64,000 nucleotides of DNA from Metaphire vulgaris (Eukaryota > Annelida > Clitellata > Crassiclitellata > Megascolecidae), in the NCBI GenBank assembly GCA_018105865.1, contig CM030836.1, positions 21,376,443 to 21,440,442 of the forward strand, read 5' to 3'. Shown in pieces: positions 54,315-64,000 of this stretch. The notes below the pieces were generated by a model. The model had not been told where the DNA came from. It ran no database searches and saw only the letters and a program-made list of their open reading frames with translations. Position 1 is the stretch's first letter; each line of letters starts with the position of its first letter. A program made the translations under genes and the position numbers.

Positions 54315-56351
54315 GTAGTTTCTACGTGTGGGAAATTCTGCATGGAACAATCAAGAAAATGATACGGCAGGTGTGGAAGCTACAGAAGGAGATAGAAGAG
54401 ATGAAAGACAAATTGGAGGAATATGAACACAAGGTTAGACATTTTCATGCATCTATAGTACAGCAAAATCCAGCTATTTGCAGGCTCCAAGGAAATATCT
54501 ACTATATCTACCCTGTAGGTGGTTAAAGCAGTTTAACCTTGTTAATTATAGCACGGCTTCCATTGATATTGTATCGATTTTCCACGTACACTTCTTGGTA
54601 ACTGAGACTGAGGAGGAGTAAAAATCCTCCATGAAACTAACAAAGAAACATACCAATTCTGACAGGATTTTTTTGTCCTAATATTCTCTACATTACCTGA
54701 GCAGTATTGGGGGCCAACATGTGTTGCCAAAACAGAACTGGTAAGAGAAAAACAGTCGCTTAATTTTAGGCCTAAACGTGGTCTGCCTAAGAAATGTAAC
54801 TTTCAGTCACTTTATGTTATGAAGGTACATTACCAACGCCTCAATATGGATACTAATTTGAGACAACACGTCAAAATCATCAAAACTGATATAAGAGACA
54901 TAACCGAGCATTATAGCCCATAGAAATAACTAACTGATCATGCATATAACTGCTAGTTGTCCCACTCCTTAATAACACATTATGGATAATGAATATGCAT
55001 GCCATGTAGCACAGTAGCTGTAGTGGACATTTCAAACCACGTATAAAGTTGCATTTCCCGATGTTTTCCACAAACTGTTTGATATTTTGCCCTAAGTTCA
55101 TTCATTCTCTTGACTGGTTTTCTGATTTGAAAGTATCACCAAATATTTGTTGGCCATTTTCCCCTGCACAGCCACATGCAGTGGAAATCTTGATAGTATT
55201 ATGAAATTTTTAGCTCAATTCTACTTTAAATTTAGATTTCAATCTGTTATTGTCAATAATCATCAGGACCAATTTAATTTGTTGTTGTGCTGTTTTAAAG
55301 TTGTTGTCGGTTGAACATTAACTGGTTTTGATTTACTCTTTTCAGCGCAAAGACGGTTTCGATATGGACGAGAATTTTGATCAACAGGAAATACCAACGG
55401 AAGATTCCATTTTGGCAAAGGAGGAGCAGCTTGATGAACTACAGAGCAGCCAGAAGAATCTCTTTCTTATCATCTTTCAAGTAATTGAATGGGTCCATGT
55501 TATACATTGCACCCATTTTGTTTCCTTTTCATGCTTTGTCAGCCTACGGAAATGAATTATTTAATTATAAACAGCTTGGTGAAAGTCTTATTTTTATTTG
55601 TGTCTTGTTCTCCTCTTAATTACTAATCTTGCATTGTAAAGAAGCATTGAAAAAGTGTAATTTTGTAAACTCGAGACATTCTAAATTGTCTTTATCTGTA
55701 GCGCTTCATCATGATCTTGGGCGAGCATTTGACGCAGTGTGAAGCCGAAGGTCGCGACTACAACACGCCGAGGTACAAATGGATTCTGGAGAGACTTCAA
55801 CAGGTGTTTCTGTTGGTAAGCATTGAAGATGTTGTGCATTTAAATTCTCTGACTGTTTTCTCTCTATGCCGTTTGTAATATTTGACTTTTTAAAGACACA
55901 AGATTTGACTATTGGACATCATTGCAGGCAGGCAGGCCACTTGGGTTCTGTGTGTCCATTGTGATTTCTTTGAAGAGACAAAATGAAGCAAGATTTGAGT
56001 ATATACTTTGGCTTCTAGAAGACTGACCGATGGTCAGTAGCATTTGACTGTTGTCAATGAGCTAAAAGTGGGTGAGCAGTGAGCAGATGTTAGAGTGCAT
56101 TATAACTTTGACTATTGCAAGTTCGTAATAGCTGTAATGTAATGGCTCTAATGCTGTAATGGGTTATAATTTTTAAAATGAAAACAAGCCTCGGTGAAAA
56201 ACTAACTGTTGATGAGGCCATATTTTGGTGATTTTAGCATCATGAGCAGGTGAGCAAATACATCGGCACTCTTGAAAATCTCGTCTTCACAAGTGACATC
56301 GACATCCACATTCTGGCTGTTTTCCAGCAGTTCTGTGCCCTGAGATCTTGA
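43271..56351 (+). CDS. NCBP1: Nuclear cap-binding protein subunit 1, CBP80 (23 exons)
   Basis: Large subunit of the nuclear cap-binding complex, acting with NCBP2 in splicing, export and decay. Exons: 43271-43316, 44132-44220, 45018-45118, 45287-45371, 46118-46189, 46460-46567, 46698-46819, 47846-47915, 48197-48412, 48860-48960, 49256-49319, 49563-49673, 49918-49982, 51169-51306, 51979-52040, 52181-52291, 52969-53059, 53211-53319, 53504-53607, 54319-54433, 55346-55480, 55702-55815, 56238-56351. All phases agree; 780 aa (human 790). It starts [16 protein letters not shown], with a basic nuclear signal RKRRRQ. The MIF4G region has [31 protein letters not shown] and [14 protein letters not shown]; then [36 protein letters not shown] and a coiled [15 protein letters not shown]. 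The C-terminus is [12 protein letters not shown]. Exon 12 ends GTT|GTATCC to keep the conserved Val. Confidence 0.96.
43599..43671. repeat. (GAT)n microsatellite in NCBP1 intron 1
   Basis: About 24 GAT units, directly abutting copy 2 of the 120-bp repeat. Confidence 0.95.
43672..43791. repeat. 120-bp direct repeat, copy 2
   Basis: Identical to 42872-42991, exactly 800 bp downstream, in NCBP1 intron 1. Flanks differ on both sides (TGA versus GC before; TCC versus TAT after). Confidence 0.95.
44655..44955 (+). mobile_element. tRNA-derived SINE in NCBP1 intron 2
   Basis: A tRNA-like head carries an A-box-like TGGTTAGCACACTAG and, about 32 bp later, a B-box-like GGTCCAAATCC (consensus GGTTCRAATCC). 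The body has a GGTTGGCAATCCGCCC core and ends in ATTAAGATTATTATCATCA. A short part of the same tail may occur at 53678-53700. The tRNA of origin is not determined. Confidence 0.7.
47110..47560 (+). mobile_element. Decayed LINE 3' region in NCBP1 intron 7
   Basis: Reads [20 protein letters not shown], then [19 protein letters not shown] in a second frame. The word order (G.RKQ.., L.EAAE.RE.WR.IV) fits the C-terminus of a non-LTR reverse transcriptase. Frames are broken. Confidence 0.6.
49134..49198. repeat. Imperfect (TA)n/TATAC repeat in NCBP1 intron 10
   Basis: Alternating TATATA and CAATATGTATACATATG words between exons 10 and 11. Confidence 0.8.
50271..50940. mobile_element. Probable piggyBac-type MITE in NCBP1 intron 13
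   Basis: Starts CCCTTTACCCACC and ends GACGGTAAAGAGG (inverted CCTCTTTACCGTC), with TTAA on each side (50267-50270 and 50941-50944). TTAA targets and CCCTTT termini fit piggyBac-like elements. A second candidate right end lies at about 50896, also at a TTAA. Confidence 0.55.
51688..51832 (+). mobile_element. 3' end of a LINE, in NCBP1 intron 14
   Basis: Very similar to 21618-21795: GGTTTGGAAGAGGATCTGCACATGGCA, then AGCTGGACACAGCTGGAGGACGAAGACCTGACC, and three CCTGA units. It has internal deletions and is non-coding. Confidence 0.82.
52296..52369. repeat. (CT)n microsatellite next to the NCBP1 exon 16 donor
   Basis: About 36 CT units beginning five bases into intron 16. Confidence 0.95.
53921..54010 (-). 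repeat. LINE-tail repeat in NCBP1 intron 19
   Basis: GTAATATCTCGTGGATTTATATAGCGCTTCAAAAG..TAGTCTTTCTTGAAATAAGC, like 34197-34310. Confidence 0.65.
54046..54165. repeat. Dispersed repeat (AATGCACAGAAGCAT), copy in NCBP1 intron 19
   Basis: Matches 20488-20620: CTTCTATAGCGCCACTTCATAATGCACAGAAGCAT, GCGCACCAAGTCAAAATCA and GATCCCGGTCAAAT. Confidence 0.65.
54273..54312. repeat. (TG)n tract at the NCBP1 exon 20 acceptor
   Basis: About 20 TG units followed by TTGTAG and exon 20. The repeat stands where a polypyrimidine tract would normally be. Confidence 0.95.
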
Positions 56352-57480
56352 AATGACTCTTTGACAATTTCTATCGAAACTCACTCGAGCAAACACCTTT
56401 GTTTGGAAAACTGGCTTCGGTTTCTGTTGTTGAGAGTTTAAAAATAGTGCTTAAGATAGTATTTTTTGGTTTAAAAACTGTTTTAGCTGCACATCTTGTA
56501 ACAATAACATGATTTTAAGTGGTTTAGGAGACATTATGATTAATTAGCAACCCATGTGAAAACCACTACATGTATATACTGTAGTGGTCAGGCATAACTA
56601 GCCCCTTGCAGTTAAGTGTAGTTGTTTTATTACAAGTTCTTTATAAACAATTGTGGAATTTTGATTCCAATGTTAATCCCATCAGAATTTAATGTTGTGT
56701 TGTTAACTCAACTAATATTTTTAAAAGTTTGTTAAATAAATTTTGCTTTTTTTATAATTAGATATCGTTAGGACATGTGCTGCTGCCTAGAACATCATTT
56801 TAAACTTTACTGTGAAACTTGCAGATTGTCATCCCAAAATGGAACAGTTTAAATTCCCTGTTGATGTCCACAAGTACATGTACTAAAACAGAATTTTATA
56901 GCAGAATCCTCAGCTAGACAACAAGGACCCCTATACCGGTAGTGTGCTTAGAACTGACATGCCTGTTTATGTACCGGTAATTATGTCATAACACGGAGAC
57001 GAAATCTCAAGCCCATTAGAGTGGGAGTCTCATATTCAAATGATATCCAAACATCAGAGACTAGCCTTGGCCTTTTTGTCTTAGCATGAGATTTACTTCA
57101 GACTGAAGCTTGTGCTAACCAAGTAGGAAGATGAAGTTAACTGATTGCAGCACACAAACTTATCTTGGAGATCTATATATTTTTGTGTAGACAAAATGAC
57201 AATAGATTTTAAAATGTAAATATGTTCAAATGTTATTGTGTTCAAAAATAAACATAATCAACAAAGTAAAACTGGTCAATGATATGTATGCCCAGCTCTA
57301 AATGCACAATAACAAAATGATTGCAATGCAGTGTACCAAAGTTTAAAAAGTAAATACCCGACTGCACTGTATATCAAAACTAGTCTATTTTAGCGATCTG
57401 ATTCTTATTTGATAGAATGAAGCAAGCCTACTAAACCCAAATCACTGGCCAATAGTTTTTCCGTTCAGCAAACTAAAGCT
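56352..57480. other. Convergent 3' region between NCBP1 and the MAP1-like gene
   Basis: About 1.1 kb of AT-rich sequence without an exon. A candidate AATAAA for NCBP1 is at 56735-56740. Most of the interval is probably the two 3' UTRs. Confidence 0.55.
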
Positions 57481-60400
57481 TTAGAATTCAAGTCGATACG
57501 AAGCACATGCAGTGTCTAGCAACTGTACTGTGCACTTGGATGCTGGAGGTGCCACCTTTATGTTCAACTTATGGAGTTGGTCTTGATTTTCACTGATCCA
57601 TGCAATCAGCGAGTCTGAGCCGTGTGTCGGAATAACGGTGACTTCTGTGCTTGGGTCATCCCAGGTCTGTTTTCCTTCTACCAGAAGTACAAGAGCCTTA
57701 AGAATTGGAGAGACGGAGCTGAGGACGTAGTGACGAGCCCTTATGCGACAAAAGAAATTTATGTCAAAGTGGCTCGGGCTACCATGTGCTGGGATGTAAG
57801 CTACATCAACGTAAAAAGGAATCAATGGTTTTCCTGGAGGTTTCTTTGGGTCGCCTCGTGCAGAGCTCCCTCCAGCAATGCTCTGACCAGTCGCAGCCTT
57901 TACAGCGTGTTTCGTTCCATTTCGGACCGTGTTGTTCTGTCGATCGGGGGCTGTTGCGGGGCGTTTGGCCGCCACTGAGGATGTATCCATCGTCCCCAAA
58001 GCACCTCCAACTTTCTTGATATCGTTGCTGTCAGCAGACATTGCAGATGCTGAAGTATTGTGACCCACTTTCCTGGCAGCTGTTGGTTCTTTTCCATTAA
58101 CAGGGGCAGGAAGTCCCTCTGGAATTCCCCACTCTCTCTCTGGATTAAATCCCACATTCAATGGAGACTCAGAAGGGGCCTTGACACCTTTTGAATCCAT
58201 TACATTTGGAGATCCCTTGTCGATCCCAATGTCTTCTCGTTCTTCTTTTTCCAGCATTCCCTTCTCTACTTCCAATTCTTCTGTTCCTAGATCCGCAGTT
58301 GGCAAAGCCTGACTCTGTGACAGATTACCGTCCTTTACAGCAGCGCTTGAAACGATTAACTCTGTTGGTTCTGATACAACTGGAAAGACATCAGCATCGA
58401 CATTTTTCATTCCTTTCTCATTAGATGCTTCTGTTTTGCTGACTTCCATGTCAGAAACAGAAGGAGCTTCTCTTTCTTTCTTCATCCCATTACCTCCTTC
58501 CTGTTTCTCTATGATCTTCACGGTGCTTTGGCCTTCTTTAGCAGGCAGATTTTTCTTTGTAGCAGTGGATGGAATTTTTTCATTCTTTTTCTCCACCTGC
58601 ATTCTCTTTTCATCTTTTATGTCTCCTGCAATCTTCTTCGGTTCTCTTTGATGGCTTGCAACTTTCCTCTCAGTTTTAGTTTTCTCAGAAATCGGTTTCT
58701 GTTCATTAGCTACCTTTACTGTGTCTTTCTTCTCCAGTTTTGCTGCAGTGTGAGGTCTTACTTTTACAACGGGAGCAGTTTTTCCACCAGCAGCTGCGAA
58801 TTTGGCGCCATTAGCACTCTTTTCCACAATTCCACTCATATTCTGGAAGATTCCAACAGTTTTTAGTCGATCCAATCCTTCAAAAATTTTTGCCTGTGGC
58901 GCGTTTCCTGAGAACAGAATGCGAACAGGGTTTTCACTTGCAGACACTGATTTCCACACGAGCAGTGAACAGAGGGACACGTGGTCTAGGACTGGAACTC
59001 TTGCCTTGTGACTGCCGAGGGTTTTCGTCCAGTTGGTCATCACCTCCTTTGCTTCTTTATTGTCTCCAAGAGGATTCAGCACATAGAGGTCCACGGAGCC
59101 ATGGCCGACCTTATGATAGAGAGGAATTGGAAGCAGAAGTTGGTTATGGACCGACCCAAGGCACGGCAAAACAACTGTGCTCAGGCGATGAAGGCTGTCA
59201 AAGACTTTTGCCGCTCGATCGGCCAAATTCACCAAAAGACTTCTGAAACAAACACATCGACTGTAAGTAACATATTTAGGAGAACAAAGCAGCAAAATAA
59301 AAGTGGAAAACACTCTACTCAGTACTACACAGCTGATGTTCTACTGAGTTTAATCAACCTCTCTTTCATCTATCATCTTTCCACGCAGAACTTGAATACA
59401 AAAAGAATATTAAACTCAAACTCCTATTAAATATTAAATGTCAGTATTTAATTACACAATTGTACAACAAAAGTGTATAATTACGCAGTCCTGTCATCTG
59501 CAGTTTGCACGCTCTTCATCTTCGGTGTGTTGAAGAAAATGGTTCCAATCTCGGGAAATCCATTTGTCAGAACTTTTTTTTCAAGAAAAGACTCCAATCC
59601 AAACAGATTGTCTGGTCCAAAATGGGATAAAACAATGGCGTCCAAACAGCGCAGATGACGAACAAGGTCCCAGAAGCACGACTGTCGACTGTAGCCTCCG
59701 TCAAACAGCAGATTCACCCCATTCACAGAAAACAACGCAGAGTCACCCTGGCCCCCAGGGAAAACATGCAAGGTTGGGAAGGTCTGTTGAAAGCTTCCAA
59801 ATGCTGTTGTGGAAACAAGCAGGTCGGCAGAAGATGGAGTTGGAAGAAATGCAGAAAGGAAACTGGATAATGATGAAATGGAGTCTGACTTCTCCGTTAG
59901 CTTTGGAGGATTCAGCCGAACCTTCAGGTGAGAAGAAAGCTTACTCGCACTATCTGGCGTCCACTCGCCAACCTCTGACACGACACAAATGTCCAGCAGA
60001 GAATCCAACTGCGTTGACAAAGCCTGGCATACATCTGGTCTGTGAAATACCTCGGAAATGGATGACAGATCAAGATAGGCATCTCGCAGAAACCAGCAGC
60101 CAGAAGTCTGAAGCATCAGTCCAGAATACAAAAGAAAGCGATAACAGGAACTGGTCAGAAGGAACGAACATAAGTTCTTCTGGACAACGTCAAAAGGTGG
60201 ATTGACCAAAATGACCGCGTGAAGACACTCTGACTTCCACTCGAATACGCCGTCACCTGAAAATCAAATTTCAAAACTAACTCAGACAAGATCTTAAATG
60301 GCAGAAAACAATCCATTAGTTGCATGCATTTCAGGACAGTAAAACCAACACAGCATGAAAAAGGCACAGTCAATCCAAATGACACCATTCACTCTACATT

Positions 60401-60585
60401 GAAAATAGACTAAATGCTAATATTAAGCAATGTTCAGTTAAAGATGCTGGAACATTCATTGATTAGTGCATATTCAACTGTAACATTGCTGCAACTAAAA
60501 TTCAACCATAAAGTATATATATACATATATATACACACACACACATATATATATATATATACACACAATGCACACAATGCGCGCG

Positions 60586-60633
<48 letters not shown>

Positions 60634-61481
60634 TTATACATGTATATACTTTTAGGTGCACATTAAGTGATGGAGATATATTGATTAAACCTGCTGCTAA
60701 AGTGCAGATGTTCACTATTGATTTGTGTTAAAGTCACTGAGTTTGTTTGACTCATCAGAAGAGTGCATGACATCACCTGCATCAGCTCCATCTCTTGTCA
60801 AATGTGTGACAAGGACTTTTAATTCATCCTCCAGATTACAGCCAGACTTTTCACAATCAAATGACAACAACCCTGCCAGAAAAACATTAGAATTTTGTAG
60901 AAGATGAAACAATTAAAGGCATACACGGTCATTCTCAATTCAATTGCAACTGTTTTCAATAGGCAATCGTCTTACATCTGACCCAGTGAATACCTTGCGC
61001 AGTAACAAAAATAGCTCGGAAAAGGGCCTAATTCCACTTCTGGTTAAAATAAGCAACGACGGAAACGACCTTTCCGCTCTTTGACCTTTGAGGGTCATTT
61101 GGACTCAGGTGATCTCGCTCTGTTCAGGTGGTTGTTGATTAGATTTGGCGCCAACCGCAGATCCCTGACTCGTGTTTCCGAGCAATTTTAAACAGATATT
61201 AGGTAAAAGGCGAATAAAAAAATAAGCGATTCCCATTGATGAGATAAAAAATAAAGAGGAAACGAATGAATTTAATCCGATTAAGAAGTTGTCGTCGTTG
61301 AAATTTGCTTCTGAAATGCATCTGTTTACCATCTACGACTCTGCTGCAGAGCTAGGTCCCTTTCGTCGGCCGATTGCAGCTCTCCGATGACGACCAGGAG
61401 GGCCGCCGCATCGCCGCCGCCGGGGGCTCCGTCCGCCGCCGCCGTCTGTCCGTCGACCGCCGCCTCCGCCCTCGTCGCCAT
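57481..61481 (-). CDS. MAP1-family microtubule-associated protein, compact (4 exons)
   Basis: Binds microtubules through N-terminal heavy-chain-like and C-terminal light-chain-like domains. Exons: 61340-61481, 60777-60872, 59485-60256, 57481-59242; phases agree and give 923 aa. The N-terminus has an Ala/Gly-rich lead and ALLVVIGELQ. Exon 3 holds the beta-lactamase-like fold of MAP1 proteins: HVFPGGQGDSALFSVNG, LLFDGGYSRQSCFWDLVRHL, DAIVLSHFGPDNLFGLESFL. Exon 4 continues with VDLYVLNP and LLVWKSVSASENPVRILFSG, then a Lys/Glu-rich disordered linker of about 300 residues, and the C-terminal domain VDVAYIPAHGSPSHFDINFF..WDDPSTEVTVIPTHGS..YRLEF. It is nearer MAP1S in length than MAP1A/B (over 2000 aa), but in a non-vertebrate the paralogue name should not be forced. 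Exon 1 and exon 2 are the weaker parts; a segment seen in MAP1B between them and exon 3 is shorter here. Confidence 0.9.
60519..60640. repeat. Compound (TA)n/(CA)n microsatellite in the MAP1-like intron 2
   Basis: Two CA-TA blocks that almost mirror each other, separated by CAATGCACACAATGCGCGCG. Confidence 0.93.
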
Positions 61482-62589
61482 TTCTCTTCCTTCGGAATCA
61501 ACAAGAGCACCGCTCGCTGATCACGTGGCCTATATGCGAGGCAGAATTTGCGATTGGATGGAAAAGGCGCGAGGAGTTCAACGCAGCATTCCTATCCTTT
61601 TCAATTTCGCTTTTGGCCTCACATAGCGCCATAAGTTGATGCTCTAGGCCAGGATTTCCCAAAGTGTGTTCCGCGGAACCCCAGGGTTCCGTGACACGGA
61701 TAGAAGGGTTCCGCGACGAGGATGCAAAAACTAAACAAATTATTATTGATTAAATTTCATTGACTCAACCAATAATGATGAAATATAATTTTATAAAGAT
61801 AGTGTAGCAATAGAAATTGCGGCGATCGATTCTGTAAATAAAAAAATGGTCAAGTGAAGGGCTCATGCGCATTGACGCTACTTGCCCCAATTAAATATTT
61901 AATATAAAAATGGCCGACGTCATTTCTTGATAATTGTAAATATCAATGTGACTTCAGATCATATTCCTATAATTCATGAACAAAAGTGGATACAATTTAA
62001 ACTAGTTACTAGTTGTCTGTTTTTTGGCACCAGCTAACATAAGACTGCAGCTTTCCATCACTAAGCCAAATATCAACAGAATTTATAGCACTAAGAAATA
62101 AAAGCCCTCACCACATTAAAGGTTGACGGTATTTAAAGTTTTTCATATTTGTAAGGGTTTGCTGAATTTTTTGGCAACACCTAACAGTCACTCTCCTAAC
62201 TGGTGATATAAATATAGTTGGTAATTTTTATTTGTACACCCATACTGTAAACCGTGTGTTTAAAAATTTGGACTAGTGACTTTTATTACGTTTGCATCAA
62301 AACATTTTTCAGCTAAAAAACTTTATGCATGTCATGTAGGCCTACATTATTGTTTTGCGAAACAGTCCTGTCTTTTCCCTTTATCCCAATCCGACTTATG
62401 AGTGGGGTTCCGCTGGCAATGCTCAAGAACTCAAAGGGTTCCGTGGCACGAAAAGTTTGGGAGCCCCTGCTCTAGGCAAAACCACTTTTTAGGGGCAAAT
62501 GACTACTCGATTTACTGGTTAGTCCCAGCGAGATTGAAAAATTTGGCAAATTTTGAACTTGGGTTAGAGGCTTTACAAAAAAGATGGAG
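61482..62589. other. Upstream region of the MAP1-like gene
   Basis: The first ~150 bp upstream of the ATG are the probable promoter and 5' UTR and include GATCACGTGGCC. The rest is taken up by the hAT-type element at 61650-62469. Confidence 0.5.
61650..62469. mobile_element. hAT-type element (CAGGATTTCCCAAA)
   Basis: Ends CAGGATTTCCCAAAGTG and AAAGTTTGGGAGCCCCTG, the familiar Charlie-type terminus. Flanks 61642-61649 and 62470-62477 are both CTCTAGGC. GGTTCCGTG/GGAACCC repeats lie just inside each end. No transposase was recognised in 820 bp. Confidence 0.93.
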
Positions 62590-64000
62590 AGAATATTGAA
62601 GAACTGTATCCTAAGTACTGCAGCAAATAAAGACACACTACTTCAAGTGCCAAGTATGAACCTTCATAAACCACAGAAAACATACTGAAAGAGGTAGAAC
62701 AGGCCATGAAAGAACTGAAAAGGTACAAAGCACCAGGAATAGATGGAAAACATCAACTGCAGCACTATTGAAAGCAGGTGGAGAAACAATGATAGGCCTG
62801 CTCCATGACCTTTTCAATAAAATATACAATGAAACACTCCCAGATGATTGGGGAAAAGGAATGATTGTACCCATCTACAAAAGGGTGATAAGAAGAATGC
62901 AATAACTACCGGGGGATAACAAAACACTGCAAGCAGTCTTTTCCAAGGTACTTCAAAAAAGAATAAACAAATATGTAGAGGAAATGATGGGCAAAGAACA
63001 GCCAGCCCTCCACCCTGGACGAAGCGCAATTGATCAACTCTTCGTTATAGGACAAGTTACTGGAAAGAAACAATTGAGGCAAACAAGAGCTGTTATCTCA
63101 GTGTGGCAGGAATGGTTGTGGCAAGCAATGTGGCATGCCGGCATTGAAGAAAAACTCCATTTAATAGTAAATTAATACAGGCAATATATTAGAAGTCAGA
63201 AAGTGCAGTGAAGATAAACTGAAATGTCAGAATGGTTTAGGACAACTGTAGGACTGAAACAAGGATGCATCTCCAAAACTTTTCATTATCATTCTCGGTG
63301 TAATTTTTAAAATAGCAATTGGAGAACTGGACATAGGCATAAAGTGTTGTGGAGGAAAATTGAATAATCTAAAGTTTGCAGATGGCGTCAACCTGACCAC
63401 AGACAACAAATCAGATCTTCAAACACTGACCAATGAAATCAATCTAAGCAAGAAAAAGATTTGGACTTACTATTAACCTAAAGAAAACAAAAACCATGGC
63501 AGTGGCATTAGATAATACAATTGAACAAGTCAAAAGTCTCATCTATGTTGGAGGAGAAATTGTCAGTAATGGAAGTTATCAAGAGGATTATTAAACAAAA
63601 AATTGCCAAAGGACTGCAAACGATGGAGAGATTACAAAAAATCAGGAGCAGCAAGAGCATAAGCATAAAAGTCACAATATACAACACCATAGTAGTCCCA
63701 CAAATAACATACGGAGCAGAAATATGGAGCATGAAAGAAACAGCTGAACAGAGGCTACTAGTGACCAAAATGATCTGCTTATGGAGAATCCTTGGAGTAA
63801 CCTGGCTAAAGAAATAAGAAACAAAGACATTAGACAACGTATCAACCTAAAGGATACAATTATCGACAAAATTAGATGGAAAATACTCAACCAGTATGGA
63901 CATGTCTACAGAATGGATGAAAGGAGACTACCACAAAAGGCACTCTACACTCAAACAGGAAATAAAGCAAGAGGAAGACCCAGGAAAAAGTGGATGGACA
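62590..64000 (+). mobile_element. Decayed LINE reverse transcriptase, runs off the window
   Basis: Reverse-transcriptase blocks occur in order but in changing frames: AMKELKRYKAPGIDG, LLKAGGETMIGLLHDLFNKIY, GKGMIVPIYK, NYRGI, ALHPGRSAIDQLFVIGQ, GLKQGC, LNNLKFADGVNLTTDNKSDLQ, IYNTIVVPQITYGAEIWS and GRPRKKWMD. The catalytic YADD/FADD box reads FADG, so it would be inactive even without the frameshifts. It is a non-LTR retrotransposon; the clade is not decided. The 3' end continues past 64000 and should match 21618-21795. Confidence 0.85.

Noticed and set aside
58436..59430. Plus-strand frames of 70-140 aa
   Set aside because: Antisense shadows of MAP1 exon 4, which has clear family motifs on the other strand.
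59564..60205. 213-aa plus-strand frame
   Set aside because: Antisense to MAP1 exon 3; the minus-strand frame carries the conserved MAP1 motifs.

Overview
This window is animal (metazoan) genomic DNA. It has spliced genes with GT-AG introns of roughly 80 bp to 2.2 kb, very many long microsatellites, and dense short DNA transposons and LINE fragments. The first gene encodes a posterior-class Hox homeodomain that looks most like the Hox11/13 group of echinoderms and hemichordates. Together with the frequent AGGCCTA-type sequence seen in marine invertebrates, this suggests an ambulacrarian, probably an echinoderm. That assignment is an inference. Seven protein-coding genes can be assembled exon by exon, with splice phases that agree at every junction.

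Layout. 1-2340: remnant of a transposon, then a two-exon posterior Hox gene (+, 715-2340) with poly-alanine tracts. 2341-12372: repeat-rich intergenic DNA (hAT-type MITEs, CT, GAA, TA and CTAT microsatellites, and a LINE reverse-transcriptase tail at 9966-10645). 12373-18252 (+): a four-dsRBD RNA-binding protein with a long Gly/Ser/Asn/Tyr-rich tail. 19639-28693 (-): PDCD6IP/ALIX in 17 exons. 31498-34022 (-): PIN1 prolyl isomerase in 3 exons. 38358-42504 (-): TMEM30A/CDC50A in 7 exons. 43271-56351 (+): NCBP1/CBP80 in 23 exons, head to head with TMEM30A (766 bp between start codons). 57481-61481 (-): a compact MAP1-family protein in 4 exons, tail to tail with NCBP1. 61482-64000: a hAT-type element and a decayed LINE that runs off the window.

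The genes are ordinary eukaryotic neighbours rather than one pathway: developmental patterning (Hox), dsRNA binding, ESCRT and membrane remodelling (ALIX), phospho-dependent prolyl isomerisation (PIN1), lipid-flippase subunit (CDC50A), mRNA cap binding (NCBP1) and microtubule binding (MAP1). Three of them (Hox exon 1, dsRBD exon 3, ALIX exon 11) carry one frame break each inside otherwise clean coding sequence, which looks like assembly indels rather than gene death.

The mobile fraction is unusually legible. At least ten elements have recognisable inverted termini and matching 8-bp flanking duplications typical of hAT transposons. Other notable structures are a 129-bp hairpin with perfect 32-bp arms in PIN1 intron 1, a foldback element with 15-mer repeats in opposite orientation, a 120-bp duplication placed exactly 800 bp apart around NCBP1 exon 1, and (TG)n tracts that sit directly at splice acceptors.
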